Notes under the pieces: generated by a model
What the model was told of the DNA's origin: nothing
What the model saw: the letters and a program-made list of their open reading frames with translations, nothing else
Database searches by the model: none
Program-made: the position numbers and the translations under genes
Shown here: piece by piece, positions 18,679 to 28,767 of the stretch
Numbering within the stretch: the stretch's first letter is position 1
Layout of the letters: each line of letters opens with the position of its first letter
Assembly: GCA_930990645.1 (NCBI GenBank)
Contig: CAKNQJ010000004.1
Location: 1-49,188 of the forward strand
DNA from: an uncultured Clostridium sp.
GTDB taxonomy: Bacteria; Bacillota; Clostridia; TANB77; CAG-508
Length of the DNA stretch: 49,188 bases
Direction of reading: 5' to 3'

Positions 18679-18806
18679 TTCCTCTAATTATCGTTAATAT
18701 ATTCACCTACTAATTTGATTAACTCTTCTGCCGTATTTAACTGTGTATATTATAACATAGAATAAATTACTTTAAAATATTTTTTTTAATTTCGTTACTA
18801 AATTTT

Positions 18807-19514
18807 CTAATCGATTGTTGTACTTGTTCTTCCAGTTTCCACAACAGCCTCTTGTAGTGCTCTCCACGTATTGCACCCCACTATTCCATCTGCAGTAAGT
18901 CCAACTCTCGATTGATAACTCCTTACAGCATTTTGAGTTGCTGCTCCAAATATTCCATCTAAGCCTCCTGTTCTGTAGCCCAGTGTATTTAAATCATCTT
19001 GCGCAATTAGCACATAAGTACTAATACTACCTCTTTTTATAAGTGGATATCCTCCAGATGAACAAGCTGGGGTACCAAACCTTTTATCAAAATGTACCCA
19101 TGTAGGAGTAAGTGATATTGGCTCTACATATGTCCATACACCTGAATTATTTGCCGAATTCCACAATCTTGTTCTTTGTGTTTGAGACAAAGTTTGCCCG
19201 ACATCAAATGCCACACCTGCATAATGCTGGCTTTGAGTTCCATGTCCACCTTCCCAAGGTCTCTTAAAAGCAAATCCTACTGGTATAGGTGCACCATAAA
19301 TGTACCTTTGGCTATTCCAACTTTGCATTGTCCTTTTTGTAGTCCACAATGTAGATGAATTACTAGACCCTCTAAACTCTCTTACTCTTAGTGTACCATT
19401 AGTATTATATGGCATCGGCTCACTTTCTCCTCTATAATATGTTTCCATACGGTCACTATCATTATTAAACACTATTATCTTAGCCATGAAAATAATCCTC
19501 CCAAATACATTCAT
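18807..19514 (-). CDS. M15-like D,D-peptidase domain with C-terminal peptidoglycan-binding domain
   Basis: QHYAGVAFDVG and WVHFDKR (HxxGxAxD / WxHxD-like); LGYRTGGLDGIFGAATQNAVRSYQSRVGLTADGIVGCNTW. Confidence 0.8.
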   Translation of the reverse strand: MNVFGRIIFMAKIIVFNNDSDRMETYYRGESEPMPYNTNGTLRVREFRGSSNSSTLWTTKRTMQSWNSQRYIYGAPIPVGFAFKRPWEGGHGTQSQHYAGVAFDVGQTLSQTQRTRLWNSANNSGVWTYVEPISLTPTWVHFDKRFGTPACSSGGYPLIKRGSISTYVLIAQDDLNTLGYRTGGLDGIFGAATQNAVRSYQSRVGLTADGIVGCNTWRALQEAVVETGRTSTTID

Positions 19515-19574
19515 TTATCTTATTATATGTAATCTCTAAAAAGAAGTTACAATTCAAGGCTAGTTTTTTTAGAG

Positions 19575-19645
19575 AAGAAGCACATATTTTTTATTTTTTA
19601 AGAAAAATATATACTTCTTCTCTATATTAATATGCTGTAAATAGT
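19575..19645. repeat. Short related copy of the GAGAAGAAG...CTTCTTCTC inverted repeat
   Basis: AGAGAAGAAGcacATATTTTTTatttttt-aag-aAAAATATatacTTCTTCTCT followed by attaatatgctgtaaatagtaa. Confidence 0.75.
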
Positions 19646-19764
19646 AACCGATATCCATTCGAAAATGACATTTTTTCGCTATTTTGCTGGACTTTTTAGG
19701 CATTTTGTGGTATAATATATATGTAGGTTGTTTTTAATAATTATGAAATTTGGAGGATAAAAAT

Positions 19765-19929
19765 ATGTTTAATGAAGAAATTTTTAATTTTAATATAGAT
19801 AATATAAAAAATGATTTAGCAATAGAAGGAATGGCAATTACAGATGAAGATGTTAATTTGTTCAAGCAATTTGCTAATGAAGAAATAGACATGCCTAATT
19901 TGATACAAACTTTAAAAAACGAGATTTAA
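19765..19929 (+). CDS. 54-aa VbhA/FicA-like antitoxin candidate (absent from ORF track)
   Basis: MFNEEIFNFNIDNIKNDLAIEGMAITDEDVNLFKQFANEEIDMPNLIQTLKNEI; TTTGGAGG RBS; upstream TATAAT; DLAIEG resembles the Fic inhibitory helix (S/T)xxxE(G/N). Confidence 0.7.
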   Translation: MFNEEIFNFNIDNIKNDLAIEGMAITDEDVNLFKQFANEEIDMPNLIQTLKNEI

Positions 19930-19961
19930 TATTTATTTATAAATATTTATCTACATGAAGT

Positions 19962-19994
19962 AAAACTCTTAGATTTAGCTCTAAGAGTTTATTT
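19962..19994. terminator. Bidirectional terminator between the antitoxin-like ORF and sortase
   Basis: AAACTCTTAGA-tttagc-TCTAAGAGTTT with flanking A/T tracts. Confidence 0.8.
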
Positions 19995-19998
19995 CCTT

Positions 19999-20715
19999 CT
20001 ATGCTTCTCTGCATTTTACAACTAATCTTTGTGTTCCATAATTTGTACAAGTAATTAATGTAAGTTCTTTTCTACCATTTGTACGTTGGCTTGTGCAACT
20101 AGTATCTGTAGGCTCCACAACATATTTGTTGTAAACTTCATATTCTAAAGTTCTTCCTGTCATATCTTCTAATTCTACTATGTCTCCATTTTCAAGTTCT
20201 GCAAGTCTACCAAACATTTTACCGTTTCTATAGTTATGCCCAACAATACAATAATTTCCAACTTCATTTGGTTTCATTTTATCCTGTTCAGGCCAGTATC
20301 TATTAACTGATATTTCTAGTAAAGCATCAGATGTTTCAGATAGCACTGGATATGTAATTCCAATCTTAGGAATTGAAATAATTGCTTCTGTTGTATATGT
20401 AATATCTCCTATTGTACTGCTAACCACTTCATTTGTAGGCTCTTCAGCTTGATTTGCTGCCTCATCCTCATTTAATACAATAATAATTGCATCATTGTCA
20501 GTAGATTGTTTTGCTGTCTCATCTGATTTTACTTCTGATAGAAGAGCTTGTGAAACTTCTTCACTTTTATTTCTATCATATTCTGCATATATGTAATATG
20601 AAGAAAGCAAGCATACTAAAAAAATAGAAATAAAGAACACTATTTTATATAGTTTTCTTTTTCTTTTCAAATCTGGTGTTACATATAGTTTTTCTGTAAC
20701 TAAAATTTGATTCAT
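19999..20715 (-). CDS. Sortase family transpeptidase
   Basis: VGHNYRNGKMFGRL and TLITCTNYGTQRLVVKCR (TLxTC). Confidence 0.9.
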   Translation of the reverse strand: MNQILVTEKLYVTPDLKRKRKLYKIVFFISIFLVCLLSSYYIYAEYDRNKSEEVSQALLSEVKSDETAKQSTDNDAIIIVLNEDEAANQAEEPTNEVVSSTIGDITYTTEAIISIPKIGITYPVLSETSDALLEISVNRYWPEQDKMKPNEVGNYCIVGHNYRNGKMFGRLAELENGDIVELEDMTGRTLEYEVYNKYVVEPTDTSCTSQRTNGRKELTLITCTNYGTQRLVVKCREA

Positions 20716-20917
20716 CCTAGTTTCACTCTCCCTTCCTCATTACTTCTCGTACTGATACATTTTTATTATACCATATTTGTTTGAGTTTGGGAATGGGTAG
20801 AGTGAAAAAATTTTCTATTTTTCTTTACACTTTATTTCCTAAGCTATACATTAAATCATATTACTTGATATACAATAAAGTGTAAAATAAAATTGACAAA
20901 AAGAAGTGTCCCTTTTG

Positions 20918-21781
20918 TCAATTTTTTAAATTTGCTAATTCTGCGAACTGCTCTATCGTAAGCTTTTCTCCTCTTATTTGAGGGTCTAAATTCATTTTGC
21001 TAAATATTTCTAGTATCTCTTCTTTACTTCCAAACAATTTTGAATTCATCAGTCCATTCAATAATGTTTTTCTTCTTTGCATAAAGCTTGCTTTAATTAT
21101 ATCAAAAAATAGTTTTTCATCTTTTATCTTTACTTTAGGCTCTTTTCTTATTTTTAAGTTTATTACTTCTGAGTCTACCTCTGGAGCTGGTATAAAATAG
21201 TTTTTATCTACAAATAGTTCTGATGTTGCTTCTGCATAATAGTCCACACTATATGTAATTGCTCCTGATAATTTATCACCTGGCATAGCTGTAATTCTAT
21301 CTGCCACTTCTTTTTGCACCATGACTGTTATGCTTTCTATGTCAAGCTTATTTTCTAATAGTTTCATTATAATTGGTGTTGTGATGTAATATGGAAGATT
21401 TGCAATTATCTTTACTTTAGATAGTTCTCCCTTATTTTGTTTTATTAATTCTTGCAAATCAACTTTAAGCACATCCTCATTTAATAACACAAAATTATTA
21501 TAAAACTTAAATCTGTCTTCCAATATTCTTATCATTCTTTCGTCAAGTTCTACTGCTATAACTTTACCCGCTTTATCTAGCAGCTTAGAAGTAAGAGTAC
21601 CAAGACCTGGTCCAATTTCTATAACTAAATCCTCTTTGCTTGTTCTTGCAATTTCTACTATACTTTCAATTGTGTTATCATCAATCAAAAAATTTTGCCC
21701 AAGTCTTTTATTTGCAGTTATGTTGTATTTTTTTAAAATAAATTTTGTTTCTTCTAGGCTACTATTCATCCTTACTATCAT
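20918..21781 (-). CDS. rsmA: 16S rRNA dimethyladenosine transferase KsgA/RsmA
   Basis: ANKRLGQNFLIDDN; VIEIGPGLGTLT; NLPYYITTPI. Confidence 0.95.
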   Translation of the reverse strand: MIVRMNSSLEETKFILKKYNITANKRLGQNFLIDDNTIESIVEIARTSKEDLVIEIGPGLGTLTSKLLDKAGKVIAVELDERMIRILEDRFKFYNNFVLLNEDVLKVDLQELIKQNKGELSKVKIIANLPYYITTPIIMKLLENKLDIESITVMVQKEVADRITAMPGDKLSGAITYSVDYYAEATSELFVDKNYFIPAPEVDSEVINLKIRKEPKVKIKDEKLFFDIIKASFMQRRKTLLNGLMNSKLFGSKEEILEIFSKMNLDPQIRGEKLTIEQFAELANLKN

Positions 21782-21862
21782 TCCTTCTTATTATAATTTT
21801 GCTTTTTCTAGGAAATATGTATGTTTTAAATTTTGCCCCAAGTGCTTAAGGTGGGGACACCT

Positions 21863-24148
21863 CTAATCCACATCGCCTTCTTGCAACACAACTTCCACAA
21901 CAGTTCCTTCTTCTACAGATGTGTTTGCTGAGATGCTTTGACTAGTTACTCTTCCGCTTCCTGTATATTTTATGTTTAGGTTTTTATTTCTTAAAGCAGC
22001 TTTTGCTTCTGACAGTGTCATTTCTTTTAAATTAGGCACATTTTGTGAAACCCTTGTATCGCTATCTTCTGAATATAGTTTTACCATAGAACCTTCTATA
22101 AGTGCTGTTCCTGCAACTGGCATTTGTGCACTAACGATTTCGTCTGAAGCCCCTGAAATTTCACATTCAAATCCTTGATTTTCTATTATTTTTTTAGCTT
22201 CTGCCATTGTTTTGTTCTTTACATTAGAAAGTGCAGTAGTTTCAGCAGATGAATCACTATCTGTTGTATCAGATTGTATGCCTAAATATGGTAATACCTC
22301 TTTTAATATTTGTGCTACGACTGGAGCTGCAACTGTACTTCCATTATGGTTTTCTCCTGTTAAACCATATAGTGTTACCAAAACTACTACCTCAGGACTT
22401 TCTACAGGTGATATTGCTGCAAATGATGCTACAAATCCTGCATCTTCGTCAGATGGGTCTGGCTCTGATGTTCCTGTTTTACCAGCAATACTATATCCTT
22501 TAACTTGTGCATATCTACCTGTTCCACTATCCACAACTGATTGTAACATATCCAACAAAGTTTCTGATGTTTCTTTTGAGATAACTTGTCTTACTTCTAC
22601 TGGCTCTATAGTTGTTACTGCACCAGTATCAGTATTTCTTATTTCTTTTGCAATTCTTGGTTGCATTAGTACGCCATCATTTGCAACTGTAGAAACTGCT
22701 GTTATCATTTGAAGTGGTGTTATTCTAAATCTCTGTCCAAATGACATAGTCGCAAGTTCAACATCTTTCACATCATTTAAATCCCAGAAAAATCCACTTC
22801 TTTCACCCGAATTTCCTGAATCTCCTATATCTGCAAATCCTGTTGTATTAAAAAAACCAAAAGCATCATAATATCTATACAATGTTGCTGCCCCTATCTT
22901 TTGGCCTAATTGTATAAAAGCTGGGTTACATGAGTTTTTAAGAGCATCTCGTAAGCTCTGGCTTCCATGTCCAGCTAAATCTGAACAATGTATTGTAACA
23001 CCTGATACTTCTTCAGAGCCATCACATGTATATATGTTTGGCGTATCTGGATCAGCCAAATCTTCTTCTAAAGCTGTAGCAGCAGTAATTATTTTAAATA
23101 CAGACCCTGGCTCATATGTAGAGGTAATTGCCCTATTATTCCATGTTTGTTGCAATTTTGTATTCTGCTCCTCTGAAGACATTTTATCCCATTCATCATC
23201 TGGTATATAATCTAATGTATATGGGTCATTTAAGTTATAATCTGGATATGTTGCCATTGCTAAAATGTCTCCATTGTTTGGATTCATTATAATTACATTA
23301 CCACCGTCTTCACAGTCATTCTCTTCACAAGCTTGTTTTAAATATTTTTCTGCAATTTGTTGTATATTCGCATCTATTGTTAGCGTTATATCATTACCAT
23401 TTTGTGGTGCTATGTATGTACTATTCTCATATGGTATAAGGTCTTGCACAGCATCCTGTGCTGAAGTAACTCTTCCTGGAGTTCCTGTTAATAGATCATT
23501 CCACTTTGACTCTAGCCCCCACAAACCTTGGTTATCTGTTCCTGTAAACCCTATTAAGTTAGATGCCAAATTATCATATGGATAATATCTTTTTGTATCT
23601 TCATCAATATTTATACCACTATAAATTTTATTTTCTTCCATCCAAGTTTCCAACTCAGCTATTTTGTCATTCTCTACTTTTCTAGCAATTGTTACATTTG
23701 TACTATCACTTGATAGTTTTTCCAAAGTTTCTTCATAATCCAAATCAAATATATCTGAAAATGCTTTTGCTACTTTTTCCCTTAATTGCTCAGTAAGCAA
23801 TTTCGCTGCTTCTTCATCTTCGTTTTTTACTACCAACTGAGTAGGATCTACACTTACAGTGTCAACCTGTGCACTAATTGCCAAAGCTTTACCTGTGGAA
23901 TCGTAGATGGTACCCCTCTTAGGACTTATTGTTTTACTTGTAGTAAGCTGCCTATACATATCTTCTTTTAGATCAGCACCTTGAACTATTTGTAGCCACC
24001 CTATCCTAAACACTAACAAGATTAAGACAAGAAAGAAAACAATTAAAATTCTTCCTAACCTCTCATTTAACGAAAGAACTTTTTTTACTTTGCTTGTATT
24101 TTTGTTCTGTTTAAATTGATATACATTTGTTTTTTTATCTTTATTCAA
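21863..24148 (-). CDS. Second class B PBP (FtsI/SpoVD type) with two PASTA domains
   Basis: YEPGSVFKIIT, SCNP, KTGTSE; C-terminal PASTA repeats; paralogous to 5893..8121. Confidence 0.93.
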   Translation of the reverse strand: MNKDKKTNVYQFKQNKNTSKVKKVLSLNERLGRILIVFFLVLILLVFRIGWLQIVQGADLKEDMYRQLTTSKTISPKRGTIYDSTGKALAISAQVDTVSVDPTQLVVKNEDEEAAKLLTEQLREKVAKAFSDIFDLDYEETLEKLSSDSTNVTIARKVENDKIAELETWMEENKIYSGINIDEDTKRYYPYDNLASNLIGFTGTDNQGLWGLESKWNDLLTGTPGRVTSAQDAVQDLIPYENSTYIAPQNGNDITLTIDANIQQIAEKYLKQACEENDCEDGGNVIIMNPNNGDILAMATYPDYNLNDPYTLDYIPDDEWDKMSSEEQNTKLQQTWNNRAITSTYEPGSVFKIITAATALEEDLADPDTPNIYTCDGSEEVSGVTIHCSDLAGHGSQSLRDALKNSCNPAFIQLGQKIGAATLYRYYDAFGFFNTTGFADIGDSGNSGERSGFFWDLNDVKDVELATMSFGQRFRITPLQMITAVSTVANDGVLMQPRIAKEIRNTDTGAVTTIEPVEVRQVISKETSETLLDMLQSVVDSGTGRYAQVKGYSIAGKTGTSEPDPSDEDAGFVASFAAISPVESPEVVVLVTLYGLTGENHNGSTVAAPVVAQILKEVLPYLGIQSDTTDSDSSAETTALSNVKNKTMAEAKKIIENQGFECEISGASDEIVSAQMPVAGTALIEGSMVKLYSEDSDTRVSQNVPNLKEMTLSEAKAALRNKNLNIKYTGSGRVTSQSISANTSVEEGTVVEVVLQEGDVD

Positions 24149-24267
24149 TTTTAGTATCTTCCTTTCAAAGAAAATTTTACTCTTTTTAAGTAAAATACTC
24201 CCATTTTATGGTTATAATTCTACATCAGTTCACAAAAAAAATCAAGTATTATTATGAGAAATGCAAA

Positions 24268-24293
24268 AAGGCCACCCGAAAGTGGTCTTTTTG
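24268..24293. terminator. Intrinsic terminator hairpin
   Basis: AAAAAGGCCAC-ccgaaa-GTGGTCTTTTT. Confidence 0.8.
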
Positions 24294-24322
24294 GTGCCAA
24301 TTGGGGTGCGTCCCCAATTGTC

Positions 24323-26662
24323 CTATTCATTTTTCAATTTTTCTTCTGCTTTCTTAACAGCTTCTCTCTCGTCCCAGTAGTATTGCACTCCTTTGATTTC
24401 TTGATATTGTTCATGTCCTTTTCCTATTAGAAGTATCATATCTCCTTCTTGTGCATTCTTCATAGCATATTCTATAGCTTCTTGTCTGTCGTCTATAGTT
24501 ATATACTTACCATTACTTCTATTTAGTCCAATGATTATGTCATTATTTATTGACTCTAAGTCTTCAAAACGAGGGTTGTCCTCTGTAAGAATTGTAAGTC
24601 CTGCATATTTTCCTGATATTTCTCCCATGTCATATCTTCTAGATTTAGCTCTATTGCCTCCTCCACCAAAGATACAAACTATTCTCTTTGGATGATATTC
24701 CATGATTGTTTCCATTAAATTTGTCATTTCATCTTCATTATGTGCATAGTCTACTAGAAGTTTATATTTTTCATTTGAGCTAACTAATTCCATTCTTCCT
24801 TTTACATGAACTCTTTTCAAGGCTTTTTTCATAGGCTCTATGCTTATACCTAATTCATTTGCAATTGTTATTGCACATAAAGAATTGTATACAGAAAATC
24901 TGCCTGGGATTGCAACTTCAAATCTATCATTTATTTTTCCTGTTACATCAAAGCCCATTCCTAAGAAATCATTTGTCATAATAAATTCTATATTGCTTGC
25001 TTTCATATCAGCATCTTCAGAATTTACACCGAATTTTACAATTTCACAAGTATGGTTTTTAGTTACATTATCCCAATTTTTATCATCTACATTTATTATT
25101 CCTTTTTTACATTTTTGGAATAACAAACTCTTGCAGTACATATATTCTTCAAAGTTTTCATGCTCATTAGGTCCTATATGCTCATTAGAAATGTTTGTAA
25201 ATACACCATAGTCAAATGTAAATCCATCAACTCTATGCATTTTTAATCCTTGTGAAGATACTTCCATTATTGCATATTTGCAACCTACATCAACCATTTT
25301 TGAAAATAATTTTTGTACTTCATAGTTATCTGGTGTTGTATTATGAAGTTCTATTTTCTCTTGGTCAATAAATGCTCCTATAGTTCCTATTAATCCAACC
25401 TTGTTTCCAGCTTCTTCTAACATTCTCTTTAATATAGTTGTTGTAGAAGTTTTTCCTGCTGTTCCTGTAACACCTATTGTTGTTAGCTTTTCAGCTGGGT
25501 GGTCAAAATATGATGCTGAAATATATGCCATAGCTTCTCTTGAAGATTTTACTTTTATTACAGTAACGTCTTCTTTTATATCTACATCTTGTTCTACTAC
25601 AACTGCTTTAGCACCATTTTTTATGGCATCTGGTATAAATTTATGAGAATTTGATGTAGTTCCTATTTTTGCAATGTATAAATCATTTTCTTGGGCTTTT
25701 CTAGAGTCATCTTTTACATCTGCAATATCTACATCTAAGCTTCCTTTTACAAGCTCATAATCCACATTTTCTAATAATTTTGTTAATTTCTTAACTCTGT
25801 TTGCTTTTTTATTTATTATATTGTCTACGTCTATTTCTGATTCGAATACAGTATGAGATGGTCCTTTCATAAACATTGTACCTGTTTCTTCATCCCAGTT
25901 TGTTTCTAGTATTCCACCAATTTGATGTACTTTTACTTGTCTATCACATCTTCCAGTTAATACTGCTGCAACAGTTGCAGTACAACATCCTGTACCACAT
26001 CCTATTGTTTCTCCTGTTCCTCTTTCCCATTCTCTCATTTTTATATTATTTCTGTCTATAACCTCTGCAAAAGTTACATTTGTTTTGTTTGGGAATAAAT
26101 CTGTTTTGTATTCTATAGCTTTACCATACTTTTCTACATCAAAATTATCTACATCATCTATAAACATTACACAATGAGGGTTTCCCCATGATACAGCTGT
26201 AATTTTGAATATTTTATCAAGTATAGTAACTTCTTGCTCAATAAACTCTGGCAATGCTGTATTTACAGGTATTTTTCTTGTATCTAATACTGGTTTACCT
26301 ATGTTTGCTTCAATGTTTACTGCCTTTCCATTCTCTACAGTTAACTTAACATGTTGGATTCCTCCAAGTGTTTCAATTGTTAGTTCTTCTTTATCTGTCA
26401 TTTTGTGGTCATATACGTACTTACTTAAACTACGAAGTGCATTTCCACACATTTCTCCTTCTGTTCCATCAGGATTAAACATTCTCATTCTAAAGTCTGC
26501 AACATCTGATTTACAGATTAATACCATTCCATCTGAGCCTATACCAAAATGTCTATTACTTACGTATTTTGCTAGTTCATTAACATTGTCAATCTTTTGA
26601 TTAATTGCATCAATATACACATAGTCATTACCATATGCTTGCATTTTTGTAAATCTTGTCAT
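24323..26662 (-). CDS. Bifunctional fusion: diaminopimelate epimerase (DapF) + UDP-MurNAc-tripeptide synthetase (MurE)
   Basis: DapF motifs MCGNALRSL and ERGTGETIGCGTGCC, then continuous MurE from VKKLTKLLENVDYELVKGSLDVD with GVTGTAGKTSTTTI, TEDNPRFEDL, GKGHEQYQEI. Confidence 0.93.
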   Translation of the reverse strand: MTRFTKMQAYGNDYVYIDAINQKIDNVNELAKYVSNRHFGIGSDGMVLICKSDVADFRMRMFNPDGTEGEMCGNALRSLSKYVYDHKMTDKEELTIETLGGIQHVKLTVENGKAVNIEANIGKPVLDTRKIPVNTALPEFIEQEVTILDKIFKITAVSWGNPHCVMFIDDVDNFDVEKYGKAIEYKTDLFPNKTNVTFAEVIDRNNIKMREWERGTGETIGCGTGCCTATVAAVLTGRCDRQVKVHQIGGILETNWDEETGTMFMKGPSHTVFESEIDVDNIINKKANRVKKLTKLLENVDYELVKGSLDVDIADVKDDSRKAQENDLYIAKIGTTSNSHKFIPDAIKNGAKAVVVEQDVDIKEDVTVIKVKSSREAMAYISASYFDHPAEKLTTIGVTGTAGKTSTTTILKRMLEEAGNKVGLIGTIGAFIDQEKIELHNTTPDNYEVQKLFSKMVDVGCKYAIMEVSSQGLKMHRVDGFTFDYGVFTNISNEHIGPNEHENFEEYMYCKSLLFQKCKKGIINVDDKNWDNVTKNHTCEIVKFGVNSEDADMKASNIEFIMTNDFLGMGFDVTGKINDRFEVAIPGRFSVYNSLCAITIANELGISIEPMKKALKRVHVKGRMELVSSNEKYKLLVDYAHNEDEMTNLMETIMEYHPKRIVCIFGGGGNRAKSRRYDMGEISGKYAGLTILTEDNPRFEDLESINNDIIIGLNRSNGKYITIDDRQEAIEYAMKNAQEGDMILLIGKGHEQYQEIKGVQYYWDEREAVKKAEEKLKNE

Positions 26663-26668
26663 AAGATA

Positions 26669-27862
26669 CTATTCTCCTTTCTCACCATTCATTGCTTGGT
26701 CTAAATCTGCAATAATATCATCTGCATCCTCTATACCAACAGATAAACGTAGTAAAGTATCTGTAATCCCTAAAGCTTCTCTTATTTCTTCTAATATTTC
26801 TGTATGAGTTCTACTTACAGGGTGAGTAATTAAACTTTCTACTCCTCCTAAGCTCTCTGCAAATATTATCAATTTTAATCTTGTTAATATATCATTAACA
26901 GTTTTTGTACTGTCAACTCTAAATGAAATCATTCCACCAAATCCAGTAGTTTGCTTTTTAGTAACTTCATAATCTTTGTGATCTTCAAAACCTACATAAT
27001 ATACCTTTTCAACTTTTGGCTGATTTCTAAGCCAAGTTGCCACTTTCAAAGCATTTTCTGCATGTCTGTCCATTCTTAAAGCTAATGTCTTTATGCCTCT
27101 TAGCATTATCCAAGAATCCATTGGACCTAATCCTGCACCATAGATATACATTTGTATTTCTAACTTTTCTCCAATCTTACTGTCTTTAACAACAACAATT
27201 CCTGCCAAAACATCATTATGACCTGCTAAATATTTTGTTCCACTATGAACTACAATATCTGCCCCCAATGTAAGTGGCTTTTGAAAATATGGTGTTAAAA
27301 ATGTATTATCTACTACTACTAGAGCACCTATCTCATGTCCAATTTTAGCAATTGCCTCAATATCAGCAACTTTCATCATAGGATTTGTTGGTGTTTCAAC
27401 AAATATCATTTTAGTATTTTTCTTGATAGCCCTTTTTAATTGGTCCAAATTAGACAAATCTAAACTATCATGCTCAATACCATTTACGCTTAGAACTTCA
27501 TTTACTTCTCTAAAAGTACCACCATAGATGTCATCTGACATAATTAGATGGTCACCAGGTTTAAGCAGCGAAAATACTAAAGTAATAGCAGCCATTCCTG
27601 AATTAACAGCAAAAGCTCTTGTACCTTCCTCCAATATACACATTGTTTTTTCAAGTTCTTCCCTTGTTGGGTTAATACATCTAGCATAATTATATCCTGA
27701 TTTATCTTCTATCGACTTATGCTGAAATGTAGCTGTTTGATAAATGGGGTAGCTTAATGAACCAGTTTCTGGATCTACCCCTTGTGCACCATGTACTACT
27801 TTTGATGCAAATTTCAAATTTTCCTTTCTATTAAAATTTTTATAATCTTTTGAGTCTTTCAT
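26669..27862 (-). CDS. Cys/Met metabolism PLP enzyme (cystathionine gamma-lyase/synthase type)
   Basis: HSGTKYLAGHNDVLAG (PLP Lys), YNYARCINPTREELE; ATG at 27862 with GAAAGGAA RBS. Confidence 0.92.
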   Translation of the reverse strand: MKDSKDYKNFNRKENLKFASKVVHGAQGVDPETGSLSYPIYQTATFQHKSIEDKSGYNYARCINPTREELEKTMCILEEGTRAFAVNSGMAAITLVFSLLKPGDHLIMSDDIYGGTFREVNEVLSVNGIEHDSLDLSNLDQLKRAIKKNTKMIFVETPTNPMMKVADIEAIAKIGHEIGALVVVDNTFLTPYFQKPLTLGADIVVHSGTKYLAGHNDVLAGIVVVKDSKIGEKLEIQMYIYGAGLGPMDSWIMLRGIKTLALRMDRHAENALKVATWLRNQPKVEKVYYVGFEDHKDYEVTKKQTTGFGGMISFRVDSTKTVNDILTRLKLIIFAESLGGVESLITHPVSRTHTEILEEIREALGITDTLLRLSVGIEDADDIIADLDQAMNGEKGE

Positions 27863-28075
27863 GTTTATTCCTTTCTCATAGGGCAAATTCCCTTTTAAAT
27901 ATATAATCTCACAGTACACTCTTAATTAAGAATATAAGCCTGTTGGTTTAAACACGTTATTATTATACACCATTTTTCAAAAATAGTACAGTTTTTTGCA
28001 AAATTTTTGAAACTCGAACGAGGGGACTAACCTTAAATTGCAAATTTACAATTCAAGCCCGTCCCCTTTTGTAAA

Positions 28076-28750
28076 TCACATTACATAAAGTAATATACAG
28101 AAAAATTGTAGTAGACTTCCTAGCAAAATAAATAGATGAAATATTGAGTGCATCCATTTATTTTTTTTGCCTACTCCATATAATATTGCTCCTATTGTAT
28201 ATGCTAGCCCTCCAGCTACTAAAAGCACTAATCCTGCTGTTGGAAGCAAGATTGGCAATAGATTTACTTTGAATATAATCGCCCAGCCCATTCCTAGATA
28301 GCATATCATTGAGAACTTTTTATATTTCTTCAAATCGATTGCATTTAATACAATTCCTAGTATTGCCATTGCCCAAATCACGCCAAATATTGTCCACCCA
28401 GTCGCTGCACTATATTCTCTAAAAGTACATAGTGCAAAAGGTGTATATGAACCTGCTATTAGCAAGAATATTGTACAATGGTCTAACACTTGCATTACTT
28501 TTTTACCCGTACACCTTGGGCTTAAGCCATGATATATACTTGACATTGTATATAAAATAAGCATTGTAGTTCCATAGATTGCTCCACTTACAACTCCATA
28601 GCCATTTTCATGTACTGCAGCCCTAACTACGCATAGTACAATTGCTACAATTCCAAGAACTGCTCCAACTATATGAGAAGTCATATTAAATATTTCTTCT
28701 CCCTTTGTATATGTTGGCAATATTCTATCTTTTAGCTTTGTTCTAGTCAT
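28076..28750 (-). CDS. Hemolysin III / YqfA (PAQR-like) membrane protein
   Basis: GEEIFNMTSHIVGAVLG, SSIYHGL, LDHCTIFLLIAGSYTPF. Confidence 0.92.
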   Translation of the reverse strand: MTRTKLKDRILPTYTKGEEIFNMTSHIVGAVLGIVAIVLCVVRAAVHENGYGVVSGAIYGTTMLILYTMSSIYHGLSPRCTGKKVMQVLDHCTIFLLIAGSYTPFALCTFREYSAATGWTIFGVIWAMAILGIVLNAIDLKKYKKFSMICYLGMGWAIIFKVNLLPILLPTAGLVLLVAGGLAYTIGAILYGVGKKNKWMHSIFHLFILLGSLLQFFCILLYVM

Positions 28751-28767
28751 CCGCTTCCTCCTTACGA

